From: DASYTH01 sp035762905
GTDB lineage: Bacteria; Actinomycetota; Actinomycetes; Mycobacteriales; Pseudonocardiaceae
Direction of reading: 5' to 3'
Length of the DNA: 64,000 bases
Assembly: GCF_035762905.1 (NCBI RefSeq)
Contig: NZ_DASUCC010000094.1
Span: 62,001 to 126,000 of the forward strand
A program made the position numbers and the translations under genes. The notes below the pieces were generated by a model, which saw only the letters and a program-made list of their open reading frames with translations, did not search any database and was not told the DNA's origin. Of this stretch, positions 16,197 through 24,473 are shown piece after piece (position 1 is the first letter of the stretch; the number at the start of each line of letters is the position of its first letter).

Positions 16197-17519
16197 CTAC
16201 CGCTGCGCCTGGAAGCCGTGCACCGCCGCGCTCACCTGGCCGGCGGCGTCCACCACGGAGGTCCGCGTCGTCGCCGCGATGCCGGTCTGCTCGGCGATCA
16301 CCCGGGTGACGTCGCGTTGCATCCCGGCCACCGTGTCGAGCCGGGTGGACACCGTGGCCATCGCGCTGGCGATCGCCTCCGTGCCGGCGGTGACCTGGGC
16401 GATGGTCGCCTCGATCCGGTCGGTGGCCCGGCCGGTCTGCGCGGCAAGCTCCTTGACCTCCTCGGCAACCACCCCGAAGCCGCGCCCGGCCGCACCGGCC
16501 CTGGCCGCCTCGATGGTGGCGTTGAGGGCCAGCAGGTTCGTCTGGTGTGCCACGGACTTGATCATGGTGGAAATCGCGACGATCTCGTTCACCCCGGCCC
16601 GCAACGTCGCCATCACCTCGCCGGCGTGTGTGGCGTCCTGCATGGCGGTGGCGGTCTCCAGGGTGGCCGAGCCGACCACTTCCTTGGCCTGTTCCAGCGC
16701 GGCCTGGAAGGTCTCCATCGCCTCGCCCGCGTCGCCGGCCAGCCGGACCCCGGTGCCGGCAACGGTGTTGAGCACGTCTTCCAGTTGGCCGGACAGCTCC
16801 TCGCGCTGGGCGAGCTGCGCGGCGGCCTCGGTCGCCGCGGCCTCCTCGCGTTCCGTGGCCTCGGCCGCGGCCTGCTCCAGCGCCGCCCGGGACTGCGCCT
16901 GCGCCTGCTCACGGGCGGTGTCGGCCTCCCGCTGGCTGGTCACCGAGTAGCGCCAGTAAGCCACCTGGGCCGCGCACATGCCCAGCACGAACACCGCGTG
17001 CAGCAGCGCGTAGCCGAACGGGTTGGCCCGCGCCTCGGGGGAGGAGAACACCATGTCCGGCACCACGATGCCGAGCACAAGATGGTGCACCGCCACCATC
17101 GCGATGGCCAGGGCGAAGGCCACCCAGTCCTGGTAGAGGCTGATCAGCGCCAGCACCACGAAGTAGTGGAAGTGCAGGTCGGTCATGCCGCCGCCGCCGT
17201 GCACGAGGGCGCTCGCGGCGAGCAGCAGCCCGGAGGAGACCAGGATCGCCCTGGTGCGCCGCGAGCCCATCCCGGACAGCACCGCGCAGAGCAGGGCGCC
17301 ACCGATGAACAGCCACACCATCAGCACGTGCCCGGCCGGCGGCCCGGAGTGGCCGGCGTGCCCGGCGCCGCCGCCGAACCCGGCGTTGCCGGCATACACC
17401 GCGACCCCGACGGTGAGCGGAATGTGCAGCCAGAGGATCACGCGCAGCACCCGGTGCCGGGCGGCGAACGCGGCGTCGGACAGCCGGACCTGCGGCACCA
17501 GACGGTCGAGGAAGTTCAT
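16197..17519 (-). CDS. methyl-accepting chemotaxis protein with six-helix membrane sensor
   Basis: A 440-residue chemoreceptor. Residues about 25-210 form a membrane domain of six helices rather than a periplasmic sensor. It carries a conserved-looking His-rich element (DLHFHYFVVLALISLYQDW, then AMVAVHHLVLG). A coiled coil (EQAQAQSRAALEQAAAEATERE) links it to the signalling domain, whose tip reads HQTNLLALNATIEAARAG. No HAMP domain is visible. It should signal to CheA/CheW, which are not in this window. The start ATG 17519 follows AAGGGG. A flagellar-type promoter (CTCA-N16-GCCGAT) lies 36 bases upstream. The histidines could bind a metal or heme, which is speculation. Confidence 0.92.
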   Translation of the reverse strand: MNFLDRLVPQVRLSDAAFAARHRVLRVILWLHIPLTVGVAVYAGNAGFGGGAGHAGHSGPPAGHVLMVWLFIGGALLCAVLSGMGSRRTRAILVSSGLLLAASALVHGGGGMTDLHFHYFVVLALISLYQDWVAFALAIAMVAVHHLVLGIVVPDMVFSSPEARANPFGYALLHAVFVLGMCAAQVAYWRYSVTSQREADTAREQAQAQSRAALEQAAAEATEREEAAATEAAAQLAQREELSGQLEDVLNTVAGTGVRLAGDAGEAMETFQAALEQAKEVVGSATLETATAMQDATHAGEVMATLRAGVNEIVAISTMIKSVAHQTNLLALNATIEAARAGAAGRGFGVVAEEVKELAAQTGRATDRIEATIAQVTAGTEAIASAMATVSTRLDTVAGMQRDVTRVIAEQTGIAATTRTSVVDAAGQVSAAVHGFQAQR

Positions 17520-17555
17520 CGTCGGCCCCTTCGCTTATTCGATCTGGGCCGGAAC

Positions 17556-17581
17556 ATCGGCGGCCCGGGAGCCGGCCTGAG
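17556..17581 (-). promoter_or_regulatory. FliA/sigma-28-like promoter of the chemoreceptor gene
   Basis: On the minus strand CTCA (17581-17578), 16 bases, then GCCGAT (17561-17556). The same CTCAGGC and GCCGAT elements at identical spacing precede the second chemoreceptor gene at 47.2 kb. The -10 half resembles the GCCGATAA of sigma-28/WhiG promoters. Confidence 0.65.
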
Positions 17582-17604
17582 GGATTTCGTGACCCGGAAC
17601 ACGG

Positions 17605-17639
17605 GAGTGCCCCCGACGCGCCGGGCGTCGGGGGCACTC
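17605..17639 (-). terminator. terminator of the secreted gluzincin gene
   Basis: A perfect 14-bp inverted repeat (GAGTGCCCCCGACG and its complement) with a 7-nt loop lies 18 bases after the stop of the gluzincin gene and before the promoter of the next gene. Confidence 0.8.
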
Positions 17640-17656
17640 AGGTGCGGATGTGCGGG

Positions 17657-19861
17657 TCAGGAGGTGCCGGCGGCACCGCCGCCCGGCTGGACCACGCCGT
17701 TCACCGTGAGCGTGTACGGCGCGTACTGGTCCACCTGCTCGGTCGGCTCGTCGTAGGCGACCACGGCGATGACCCTCGGGAACAGGGCGAAGAGCAGCAA
17801 CTGGAGCCGGTTCAGCCGGATCGAGTCGCGGCCGTCGGCCTCCAGTTGCAGGGCGACCCCGTGCTGCTCGTCCAGCCCGATCAGGCGGACGTTCCAGTTG
17901 TCCACCTCGATCGGGCGGATCTCGGTCGGCGAGTCGAAGTTGTCCAGGCTGGCGCCGTCGCTGACCGGCGTCGCGCCGATCGTGACGTCGTCCACCAGCA
18001 GGCCGCCCTCGTTGATGCCGCCGTCGCTGACGTAGCGCAGCCCGAGCAGGATCGTCTGCCCGGCGTAGGCGGCCAGGCTGAACGTGTGCGGCTCGAAGCC
18101 CTCGGTGGTGCCGTTGAGGCCCGGTCCGAACGGCGCGGCGATGGTCTTGTCGCCCGCGACGGCGGTGTAGGTGGCGCCGCCGTCGGTGGACACCACCACG
18201 TAGCCGTAGTCGAACCCGAACTCGGCGCCGTACTTGGCCAGGAAGCGCAGCGTCGGGTCGGCGGTCGGCACGGTCACCGAGGTCACCGCGGTGGCGTTGA
18301 GGTTGTTTTCGTTGCCCGACCACAGCACCGGGTTGTTCGGCCGGTCCGGGTCATCGGGCACGACCGTCCAGGCCAGCGGCTTCGGCGGCAGCGTGCGCGA
18401 GCCCTGGAAGGACAGCGAGCGCAGGTCCCGGCCGTTCAGCACGGTTCCGTTGGCGGCCTGCAGCGGCACGAAGTCCGCGCCGTTCGGGCCGGCCCCCGGG
18501 GTGTTGTTGATCTTCGGGTTGGCCTGGTTGATCGTGGAGCGCAGGCTCGGGGTGGTCACCCTTGCCTTCGGCACGCCGAGCACGATGCCGGGCCGGGCGT
18601 CGCCGATCGGCTTGTCCAGCAGCACCATGGACTGGAAGTCGTGCAGGACCTTGTACATGTCCGCAACGCCCTCGGCCTCCAGCGCCGCGTCCAGGCTGGC
18701 CAGCCCCTGCAACTCGCCGTCCTGGTGCAGCCGGGACATGAAGTCGGCGCCGTACCGGTCGAACAGGAACAGCATCAGCGAGTAGGCGTGGCCGTAGTCG
18801 GCCAGCACCTCGTTCGGGGTGCCCTCGCCCCACATGTTGAGCGAGTTCTGCGGTCCGCCGCAGTCCCTCGGGTTGGTGTTGAACGGGGTCTGCACGATGC
18901 CGAAGCCCTGGAAGCAGTACAGGTGGCTGTCCGTGCCCCGCTCGAACACGGTGGCCCGGCCGTCCACGTAGCCGGTCAGGGTCTGGGCGAAGTCGGACAG
19001 CCCCTCGTTGATCCAGTTCCCCTCGAACGGATCGGTGTAGTACATCAGCAGGTGCTGCCACTCGTGCGCGAAGGTGCCCTCGTACAGGCGCGGCCGGGCC
19101 GGCCGGCTGGTGCACAGGTCGGCGGTCGGCTCGTTGGCCGGGTCGGCCCCGGTGCGGTGCGCCCAGTCGAACGCGTCGATCGTCATCACGTTGCGGTCGA
19201 ACAGCTCGTTGAACTGTGCCGAGAAGAACCCGGCGATGTAGGTCGGCGCCGCCGGGAAGGTGTAGAAGTTGTCGTCCCGGACGTTGTCGATCAAGGCGAC
19301 GGTCTTGTTGCCGTCCCCGGTGTAGACGCCGCCGTTTCCGTTGGCGTCCGGTGGCAGCAACGAATTGGTGCCGTCCCGGTCCGGCGGACGGCTGAACGTG
19401 GTGGTCTCCTTGGGGTACATGTTGCCGTCGAACTCGGTGACCAGGTCGGCCACCTGGGCGTCGGTGACCGTGGTCGAGTTCGGGATCTGGGTCCGGCAGT
19501 CACCGGCCGGGAAGGCGGTGTCGTTGGCCACCCAGACCTCGATGTTGGTGCCCACTCCGCGCAGTGTGTAGTCCTTGCGGTACAGCCGACCCAGCTGGTC
19601 GTCGAGGCCGAGCCACTGCCGGACCGTGCCGACCGGCGGGGTGGTCGCCGCGAACCGCGCCTCGCGGCTGTCCGGCGAATACCGGGTCGGGGTGGCGACC
19701 TGCTGGCCGTCGAGGGTGAAGTCCTTGCGGGTCAGCTCCCGGACGTCGCTCTTCGGCGTCGCCGCGGCGGGTCCGGCGCCGGCCGGAGCCGCGGGAAGCA
19801 CTTGGACAATGGGAAGTAGGAGGAAGGTGGCGGCAGCGCCGATTAACCGGCTGCGACGCAT
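17657..19861 (-). CDS. secreted HEWQH zinc metallopeptidase with immune-inhibitor-A-like C-terminal domain
   Basis: A 734-residue secreted gluzincin. It has a signal peptide (MRRSRLIGAAATFLLLP..., cleavage near AGA), a propeptide-like region, then the catalytic motif EGTFAHEWQHLLMYY with downstream NEGLSDFAQ. This HExxH...E arrangement is typical of M30/immune-inhibitor-A-related peptidases. The C-terminal half holds an InhA/MAM-like beta-sandwich (GYVVVSTDGGATYTAV, then GLRYVSDGGINEGGLLVDDV). ATG 19861 is chosen because AAAGGGAT precedes it; the longer frame from 19909 lacks a site and would bury the signal peptide. It probably degrades extracellular protein. Confidence 0.88.
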   Translation of the reverse strand: MRRSRLIGAAATFLLLPIVQVLPAAPAGAGPAAATPKSDVRELTRKDFTLDGQQVATPTRYSPDSREARFAATTPPVGTVRQWLGLDDQLGRLYRKDYTLRGVGTNIEVWVANDTAFPAGDCRTQIPNSTTVTDAQVADLVTEFDGNMYPKETTTFSRPPDRDGTNSLLPPDANGNGGVYTGDGNKTVALIDNVRDDNFYTFPAAPTYIAGFFSAQFNELFDRNVMTIDAFDWAHRTGADPANEPTADLCTSRPARPRLYEGTFAHEWQHLLMYYTDPFEGNWINEGLSDFAQTLTGYVDGRATVFERGTDSHLYCFQGFGIVQTPFNTNPRDCGGPQNSLNMWGEGTPNEVLADYGHAYSLMLFLFDRYGADFMSRLHQDGELQGLASLDAALEAEGVADMYKVLHDFQSMVLLDKPIGDARPGIVLGVPKARVTTPSLRSTINQANPKINNTPGAGPNGADFVPLQAANGTVLNGRDLRSLSFQGSRTLPPKPLAWTVVPDDPDRPNNPVLWSGNENNLNATAVTSVTVPTADPTLRFLAKYGAEFGFDYGYVVVSTDGGATYTAVAGDKTIAAPFGPGLNGTTEGFEPHTFSLAAYAGQTILLGLRYVSDGGINEGGLLVDDVTIGATPVSDGASLDNFDSPTEIRPIEVDNWNVRLIGLDEQHGVALQLEADGRDSIRLNRLQLLLFALFPRVIAVVAYDEPTEQVDQYAPYTLTVNGVVQPGGGAAGTS

Positions 19862-19978
19862 GGTGATCCCTTTCGGAGTCCGTGGTGGCGAGGTGACCGT
19901 AAACCACAAAATGGCGCCTGGCTATCGCGACCTGACCGACCGTTATTAACAGGGAACCGGGCGGTGCAACGCCACGGC

Positions 19979-20455
19979 TCAGGTGAGCCGGACCCGGCCA
20001 GGGCGGCTGATCGCGTGCTCGATGCGCAGCAACATGCTGGGGTGGATCGGCAGCCGTGGGACCTCGGTGACGTCGATCCAGCCGACGTCGATCATCTCGT
20101 CGTGGTCCGGGCGCGGCACCCCGGACACCGGGATCGCGTGCAGGCACAGGGCGAACTGCTGGCGCACCTCGCCGCTGGGATAGACCATCACGTGCGCCGG
20201 GTCGGTGTAGACGCCGGACAGGCCGGTCACCGAGATCATCACCCCGGTCTCCTCGGCCACCTCGCGGATCACCGCGGCCACCGCCGACTCGCCCGGTTCC
20301 ACGTTGCCGCCCGGCAGCTCCCAGTTGAACGTGTCCGCGCGCTGGGCGAGCAGGATTCGCGCGCTCTGGTCGCGAACGGCGGCGAACGCGGTCGGTCGCA
20401 CCGAGTTCGCCCGGGGGGCCGTGGGATCGTGGTAGTACTCGGCCTCGCGAGGCAC
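19979..20455 (-). CDS. NUDIX hydrolase
   Basis: A 158-residue cytoplasmic pyrophosphohydrolase. The complete Nudix box is GNVEPGESAVAAVIREVAEETGV, matching G-x5-E-x7-REUxEExGU. Flanking features are ILLAQRADTFNWELPGG and the C-terminal DVGWIDVTEVPRLPIHPS. The substrate (an NDP-sugar, oxidised nucleotide or similar) cannot be read from the sequence. It is divergent from the DUF6292-STAS gene. Confidence 0.93.
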   Translation of the reverse strand: MPREAEYYHDPTAPRANSVRPTAFAAVRDQSARILLAQRADTFNWELPGGNVEPGESAVAAVIREVAEETGVMISVTGLSGVYTDPAHVMVYPSGEVRQQFALCLHAIPVSGVPRPDHDEMIDVGWIDVTEVPRLPIHPSMLLRIEHAISRPGRVRLT

Positions 20456-20645
20456 GAAACCAGCCTGCCGGGTGCGCTACCGCGACGCAGTGCACAGCGG
20501 GTGGCAAATGCGTGAAGTTCGCCCGATCGTGGAGCTGCCGCCACCGCGGCAACGGGTAACGTCCGTCCCACGTTCTAGGATCGGTGAGGCGTCAAGTAGT
20601 TCGGTGTTCCGCATATCCGGACGTGTGGAAGGGATTTGAGGCGGA

Positions 20646-21464
20646 ATGGACATCGAGTTCGATGCCATACCCGCGCGCGGCCTGCACCGGTATGTCCGGC
20701 TTGTCGCAGATGCGCTCGGTCTGGGCGGTGAGGGGTGGTACGTCCAGTTGGAACCGGCGAGCACCACGGTCTATCTGCCGTTGCAGGCCCGGCTGGACCG
20801 CTTTCCCGACCGGGATGTCGCGCTGCTGTGGGACGAGGAGAACGGCTGGTCGGTCGCGGTCGAGTCGCACAGCAGCGAGGACCTGATCGTGCTCGGCTAT
20901 CTCGGCCTCGATGTGCTGCCCGGGCCGCGGGTGGTGGCGCAGTTCGCCACCGGCGTCATGGCGGGCTGGGACTGCGGCCGGCCGAAACCGCCCCGGCTGC
21001 GCAGCGCCGGCGCGGAGGACAGCCTGCGCCGCCGGTTGTCCGGCTACGCCGCGTCGGTGCACGGCGACCGTTCGGTTCCGATCCAGCTCGGCAAGGAGTT
21101 GCTGAGCATCCGGGTCGAGTACCCGCGCGCGGACGTCACCGTGCTGCGGCTGTCCGGTGAGATCGACATGATGACCGTGCCGCAGCTGGACGAGTGGATC
21201 GCGCTGGTGCTGCGGGCGTTGCCGGAGATCCTGGTCGTCGACCTGACCGAGGTGCGGTTTCTCGGTTCCGCCGGGCTTTCCGCGCTGATCCGGGCCGACC
21301 AGCTGGCCGGCGAGCAGACCGAGCTGCGCGTGGTGGCCGGCGATCCGTCGGTGCGCCGGCCGATGGAGATGACCGGCCTGGCCGCGGCGATCACGGTGTT
21401 CCCGTCGGTGTCCGCCGCGCTGGTCGCCAGGGGCGACGAGCGGACCGCCACGGCTGCCGGGTAG
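20646..21464 (+). CDS. DUF6292-STAS fusion protein (anti-sigma factor antagonist-like)
   Basis: A 272-residue soluble protein. Residues 1 to about 120 match the DUF6292 pattern (LHRYVRLVADALGLGGEGWYV, RDVALLWDEENGWSVAVE, LIVLGYLGLDVLPGP). Residues about 150-255 form a STAS domain (VTVLRLSGEIDMMTVPQLDEW, then ILVVDLTEVRFLGSAGLSALI). The Ser in LGSAGL sits at the position phosphorylated in SpoIIAA/RsbV. It could bind a RsbW-type kinase and release a sigma factor; DUF6292 would be the input domain. GAGG four bases before ATG 20646 supports the start. A related SpoIIE/HATPase signalling block is at the right end of the window. Confidence 0.88.
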   Translation: MDIEFDAIPARGLHRYVRLVADALGLGGEGWYVQLEPASTTVYLPLQARLDRFPDRDVALLWDEENGWSVAVESHSSEDLIVLGYLGLDVLPGPRVVAQFATGVMAGWDCGRPKPPRLRSAGAEDSLRRRLSGYAASVHGDRSVPIQLGKELLSIRVEYPRADVTVLRLSGEIDMMTVPQLDEWIALVLRALPEILVVDLTEVRFLGSAGLSALIRADQLAGEQTELRVVAGDPSVRRPMEMTGLAAAITVFPSVSAALVARGDERTATAAG

Positions 21465-21471
21465 ATCGGCG

Positions 21472-21906
21472 CTACGCGGCCGAGCGGGTCGGGGCGCGAC
21501 GCAACGCCACGCCGACGCCGACCATGGCCACCCCGAGGATCAGGTGCAGCCAGTTGTCGGCGGTGTTCACCGGCACGAAGTTGGCGCCGCTGTCCAGGTT
21601 CACGACCAGGCCGTACACCCACACCAGCAGGTACACCACGCCGCCGCCGATCAGGAACGAGGTCGAGCCGGACGCGGTGCGGGCCAGCGCCAGACCCACG
21701 ATGCCGAACAGCAGGTGCACGATGTTGTGCAGCACCGACACGTGGAAGATGCCCAGCAGCATGGCGGTCGACTCGGGCCCGGCGAAGGTCATCCCGTCAT
21801 AGTCGGTGGTGACCCCCGGAATGAAACCGAGTATGCCGACCAGCAGAAAAACCGCGGCGACGACGGTGGCCACCTGCCGGGCCGGGCTCGCGGACATGTT
21901 CGCCAT
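21472..21906 (-). CDS. DUF4383 membrane protein
   Basis: A 144-residue protein with four membrane helices. DUF4383 signatures are LLGIFHVSVLHNIVHLLFGIVGL and VNTADNWLHLILGVAMVGVGV. The N-terminal hydrophobic stretch (VATVVAAVFLLVGILGFIPGVTT) is typical of the family. The conserved His residues lie in the HNIVH and WLH elements. Function is unknown; the family is common in actinobacteria and often stress induced. It is convergent with the DUF6292-STAS gene, 7 bases apart. Confidence 0.9.
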   Translation of the reverse strand: MANMSASPARQVATVVAAVFLLVGILGFIPGVTTDYDGMTFAGPESTAMLLGIFHVSVLHNIVHLLFGIVGLALARTASGSTSFLIGGGVVYLLVWVYGLVVNLDSGANFVPVNTADNWLHLILGVAMVGVGVALRRAPTRSAA

Positions 21907-22063
21907 GACAAACTCCCTTCACTCGAACCGAAATCGACGCGAAACCTCGCCATTTTAGTGCCGGTGCCGGCCGCCGACCCGCCCCGAAAGCGGTCACGTC
22001 GAAATCCTGATCGGGCGGCGCCGCTGTGGACCCGGGGCGGGTGCGGCCCATATCGTCGAGCGC

Positions 22064-23572
22064 ATGGGCAACGAGCATGTCGACGTGCTGATCGTGGGGG
22101 CCGGACTGTCCGGAATCGGCGCGGCCTGCCAGCTGCGGGCCAAGCGGCCCGGCACCAGCTTCGCCATCCTCGAGGCGCGCGGTGCGATCGGCGGTACCTG
22201 GGACCTGTTCCGCTATCCCGGCGTCCGCTCGGACTCGGACATGTTCACCATGGGCTACCGGTTCAAGCCGTGGAGCGGCGCGACGCTGGCCGACGGCGAC
22301 TCGATCCGCGCCTACGTCCGGCAGACCGCGCGGGAGCGGGGGGTGGACACCGAGATCCGGTTCCACCACCGGGTGCTGCGGGCCGAGTGGTCCGCCGGGC
22401 GGGCGCGCTGGACGGTGCACGCGCGGCGCACGGACACCGGCGCGGACGTGGAGATCACCTGCGGCTTCCTGTACGTGTGCGCCGGCTACTACCGCTACGA
22501 CGAGGGCTACACCCCGCAGCTGCCCGGGATCGGGAACTTCGCCGGGCCGGTGGTGCATCCGCAGCACTGGCCGGAGGATCTGGACTACGCGGGCAAGCGG
22601 GTGGTGGTGATCGGCAGCGGCGCCACCGCGGTCACGCTGGTGCCGGCGATGGCCGCCGACGCCGCGCACGTGACGATGCTGCAGCGGTCGCCGACCTACG
22701 TCGTGCCGCTGCCCGCGCGCGACCCGGTGGTGCGGTGGTTGCGCCGGCTGCCGGAGCGGCTGCGCTACGGCTTGGTGCGCTGGAAGAACGTGCTGTTCAT
22801 GATGGCCTCGTTCAAGCTGAGCCGGCGCCGGCCGGACCTGGTGAAATCGTTGCTGCGCAAGGGAGTCGTTCGGCAGCTGCCGGCCGGCTACGACGTGGAC
22901 ACGCACTTCGCCCCGCGCTACCAGCCGTGGGACCAGCGGATGTGCGTGGTGCCGGACGGCGACCTGTTCGCGGCGATCCGGACCGGCCGCGCGTCGGTGG
23001 TCACCGACACCATCGACACCGTGACCGAGACGGGAATCCGGCTCACCTCGGGCACCGAACTGGACGCGGACGTCATCGTCACGGCCACCGGGCTGAACCT
23101 GCTGGCCCTCGGCGGCATGACCGTCGCGGTCGACGGCCGCGACCTGGTGTTGCCGGAACTGGTGACCTACAAGGGAATGATGCTCTCCGGCGTGCCCAAC
23201 TTCGCGATGACCATCGGGTACACCAACGCGTCCTGGACGCTCAAGGCCGACCTGGTCGCGCAGTACGTCTGCCGGCTGCTCGACCACATGGACCGGCACG
23301 GCTACCAGGTCGCGGTCCCGGAACTGCCGCCCGGCGCGGCGAACTGGCCGGCCCGGCCGCTGATCGACCTCACCTCGGGTTACGTGCTGCGCAGCCCGGA
23401 CGTGCTGCCGAGGCAGGGTCCGGCCACGCCGTGGCGGCTCTACCAGAACTACCTGCGGGACGTGCTGATGCTGCGGCACGGATCGCTGACCCGCGACGGG
23501 ATGCGGTTCGAAAGGGTCAGGCCCCGTCCGGCTGGACCGGCCCGTCCTGCGGCGCACCGGGTGGCGGGCTGA
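22064..23572 (+). CDS. flavin-containing (Baeyer-Villiger type, EthA-like) monooxygenase
   Basis: A 502-residue FAD- and NADPH-dependent monooxygenase. The first Rossmann motif is GAGLSGIG (12-19), followed by GGTWDLFRYPGVRSDSDMFT, which closely resembles mycobacterial EthA. The Baeyer-Villiger fingerprint is FAGPVVHPQHWP (159-170), and the second Rossmann motif is VIGSGATAV. It would insert oxygen into ketones or oxidise sulphur or nitrogen centres of lipophilic substrates. The last 56 bp overlap the convergent SDR gene, so the extreme C terminus (RPRPAGPARPAAHRVAG) is unusual. No EthR-type neighbour is adjacent; the nearest TetR gene is 2.5 kb away. Confidence 0.92.
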   Translation: MGNEHVDVLIVGAGLSGIGAACQLRAKRPGTSFAILEARGAIGGTWDLFRYPGVRSDSDMFTMGYRFKPWSGATLADGDSIRAYVRQTARERGVDTEIRFHHRVLRAEWSAGRARWTVHARRTDTGADVEITCGFLYVCAGYYRYDEGYTPQLPGIGNFAGPVVHPQHWPEDLDYAGKRVVVIGSGATAVTLVPAMAADAAHVTMLQRSPTYVVPLPARDPVVRWLRRLPERLRYGLVRWKNVLFMMASFKLSRRRPDLVKSLLRKGVVRQLPAGYDVDTHFAPRYQPWDQRMCVVPDGDLFAAIRTGRASVVTDTIDTVTETGIRLTSGTELDADVIVTATGLNLLALGGMTVAVDGRDLVLPELVTYKGMMLSGVPNFAMTIGYTNASWTLKADLVAQYVCRLLDHMDRHGYQVAVPELPPGAANWPARPLIDLTSGYVLRSPDVLPRQGPATPWRLYQNYLRDVLMLRHGSLTRDGMRFERVRPRPAGPARPAAHRVAG

Positions 23573-24272
23573 GCCCGCCGGCGCCGACCGGGAACACCAC
23601 GCCGGTGATCCACCGCGCCTCGTCGCTGAGCAGGAAGCGCACGGCGTGCCCGGTGTCCCAGCCGCCGCGCTCGCCGGCCGGGGCCACGCAGTTGACCCGG
23701 ACGCCGGACCGGCCGTGCTGCCTGGCCATGGCCTGGGTCAGGCCGATCACGGCCGCCTTCGCGGTGGGGTGGAGCAGGCTGGGTGGCCCGCCGGGCGGCC
23801 CGGCGCCGGACGAGACGTTGACGATCGAGCCGCCGCCCGCCGCGATCATGTGCGGCAGGCAGTACTTGCTCAGCAGCATCATGGACTTCACGTTGACCCG
23901 CATACCGAGGTCCCACTCGTCCGGGTCGACGTCGACGGCGGTGCCCGGCGGGCTGCTGATCCCGACGTTGTTAACCAAACCGTAGACGCTGCCGAACTGG
24001 GCGACGACCTCCTTCACCGCGGCCTCGCAGCAGTCCGGTTCGGACACGTCCGCCTCGAGCACGATCGAGGTCCCGCCGCCGCCTGCGACCATCCGCGCGG
24101 TGCTCTGCGCCCGGTCCCGGTCGCGGTCCAGCAAGGCGACCCGGGCGCCGGCGCTGGCCAGGAGAATCGCCGCGGCGCGTCCGTTGCCGATCCGCTCGTC
24201 CCGGGAGCCGGCCCCGGAGACCACGACGACCCGGCCGTCGAAGCGGGCAGACCGGGGTGGCGACCCGGGCAT
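23517..24272 (-). CDS. divergent SDR-family protein lacking the catalytic tyrosine
   Basis: A 251-residue SDR-fold protein. Recognisable parts are VVVSGAGSRDERIGNGRAA (an altered TGxxxGIG loop), LLDRDRDRAQ, NNVGISS, NVSS and the C-terminal TGVVFPVGAGG. The active-site YxxxK is HPTAK: His168 replaces the catalytic Tyr, while Lys172 and the Ser remain. The substrate loop between CVAPAGERGG and WDTGHAVRFLLSDEA is shortened by about 30 residues relative to classical SDRs. GGAGGAG six bases before ATG 24272 fixes the start. It may be catalytically dead or altered. The 3' end overlaps the monooxygenase gene by 56 bp. Confidence 0.85.
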   Translation of the reverse strand: MPGSPPRSARFDGRVVVVSGAGSRDERIGNGRAAAILLASAGARVALLDRDRDRAQSTARMVAGGGGTSIVLEADVSEPDCCEAAVKEVVAQFGSVYGLVNNVGISSPPGTAVDVDPDEWDLGMRVNVKSMMLLSKYCLPHMIAAGGGSIVNVSSGAGPPGGPPSLLHPTAKAAVIGLTQAMARQHGRSGVRVNCVAPAGERGGWDTGHAVRFLLSDEARWITGVVFPVGAGGLSPPPGAPQDGPVQPDGA

Positions 24273-24388
24273 CGGAAGCTCCTCCGCCATCCGGTGAGGG
24301 ATCAGACGACCCGCGCCGTTGAACAGAACGTCGTTCACCATCCACACCATGATCAAAGCTAAGGATACTCCCATTATTGGGAAACATC

Positions 24389-24405
24389 ACCGAATGTCAT
24401 TCGGT
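24389..24405. promoter_or_regulatory. 17-bp palindromic candidate operator
   Basis: ACCGAATG-t-CATTCGGT is a perfect 8-bp dyad with a 1-bp centre. It lies between the divergent SDR and carboxylesterase genes. A TetR-family regulator could bind it; the TetR gene lies just past the esterase. ACCGAACG, one base different from its half-site, occurs upstream of the TetR start near 26.66 kb. Confidence 0.5.
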
Positions 24406-24473
24406 TCACACTTCTCACGACGGCGCCGGGCTGCCAGAGTGGTGGGGCACCTGCTCGGCGGAAGGAGCCACGG

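Noticed and set aside
23517..24272. Calling the HxxxK SDR a pseudogene
   Set aside because: The frame is intact from a strong ribosome site to the stop with no frameshift, so it is annotated as a gene with altered motifs.
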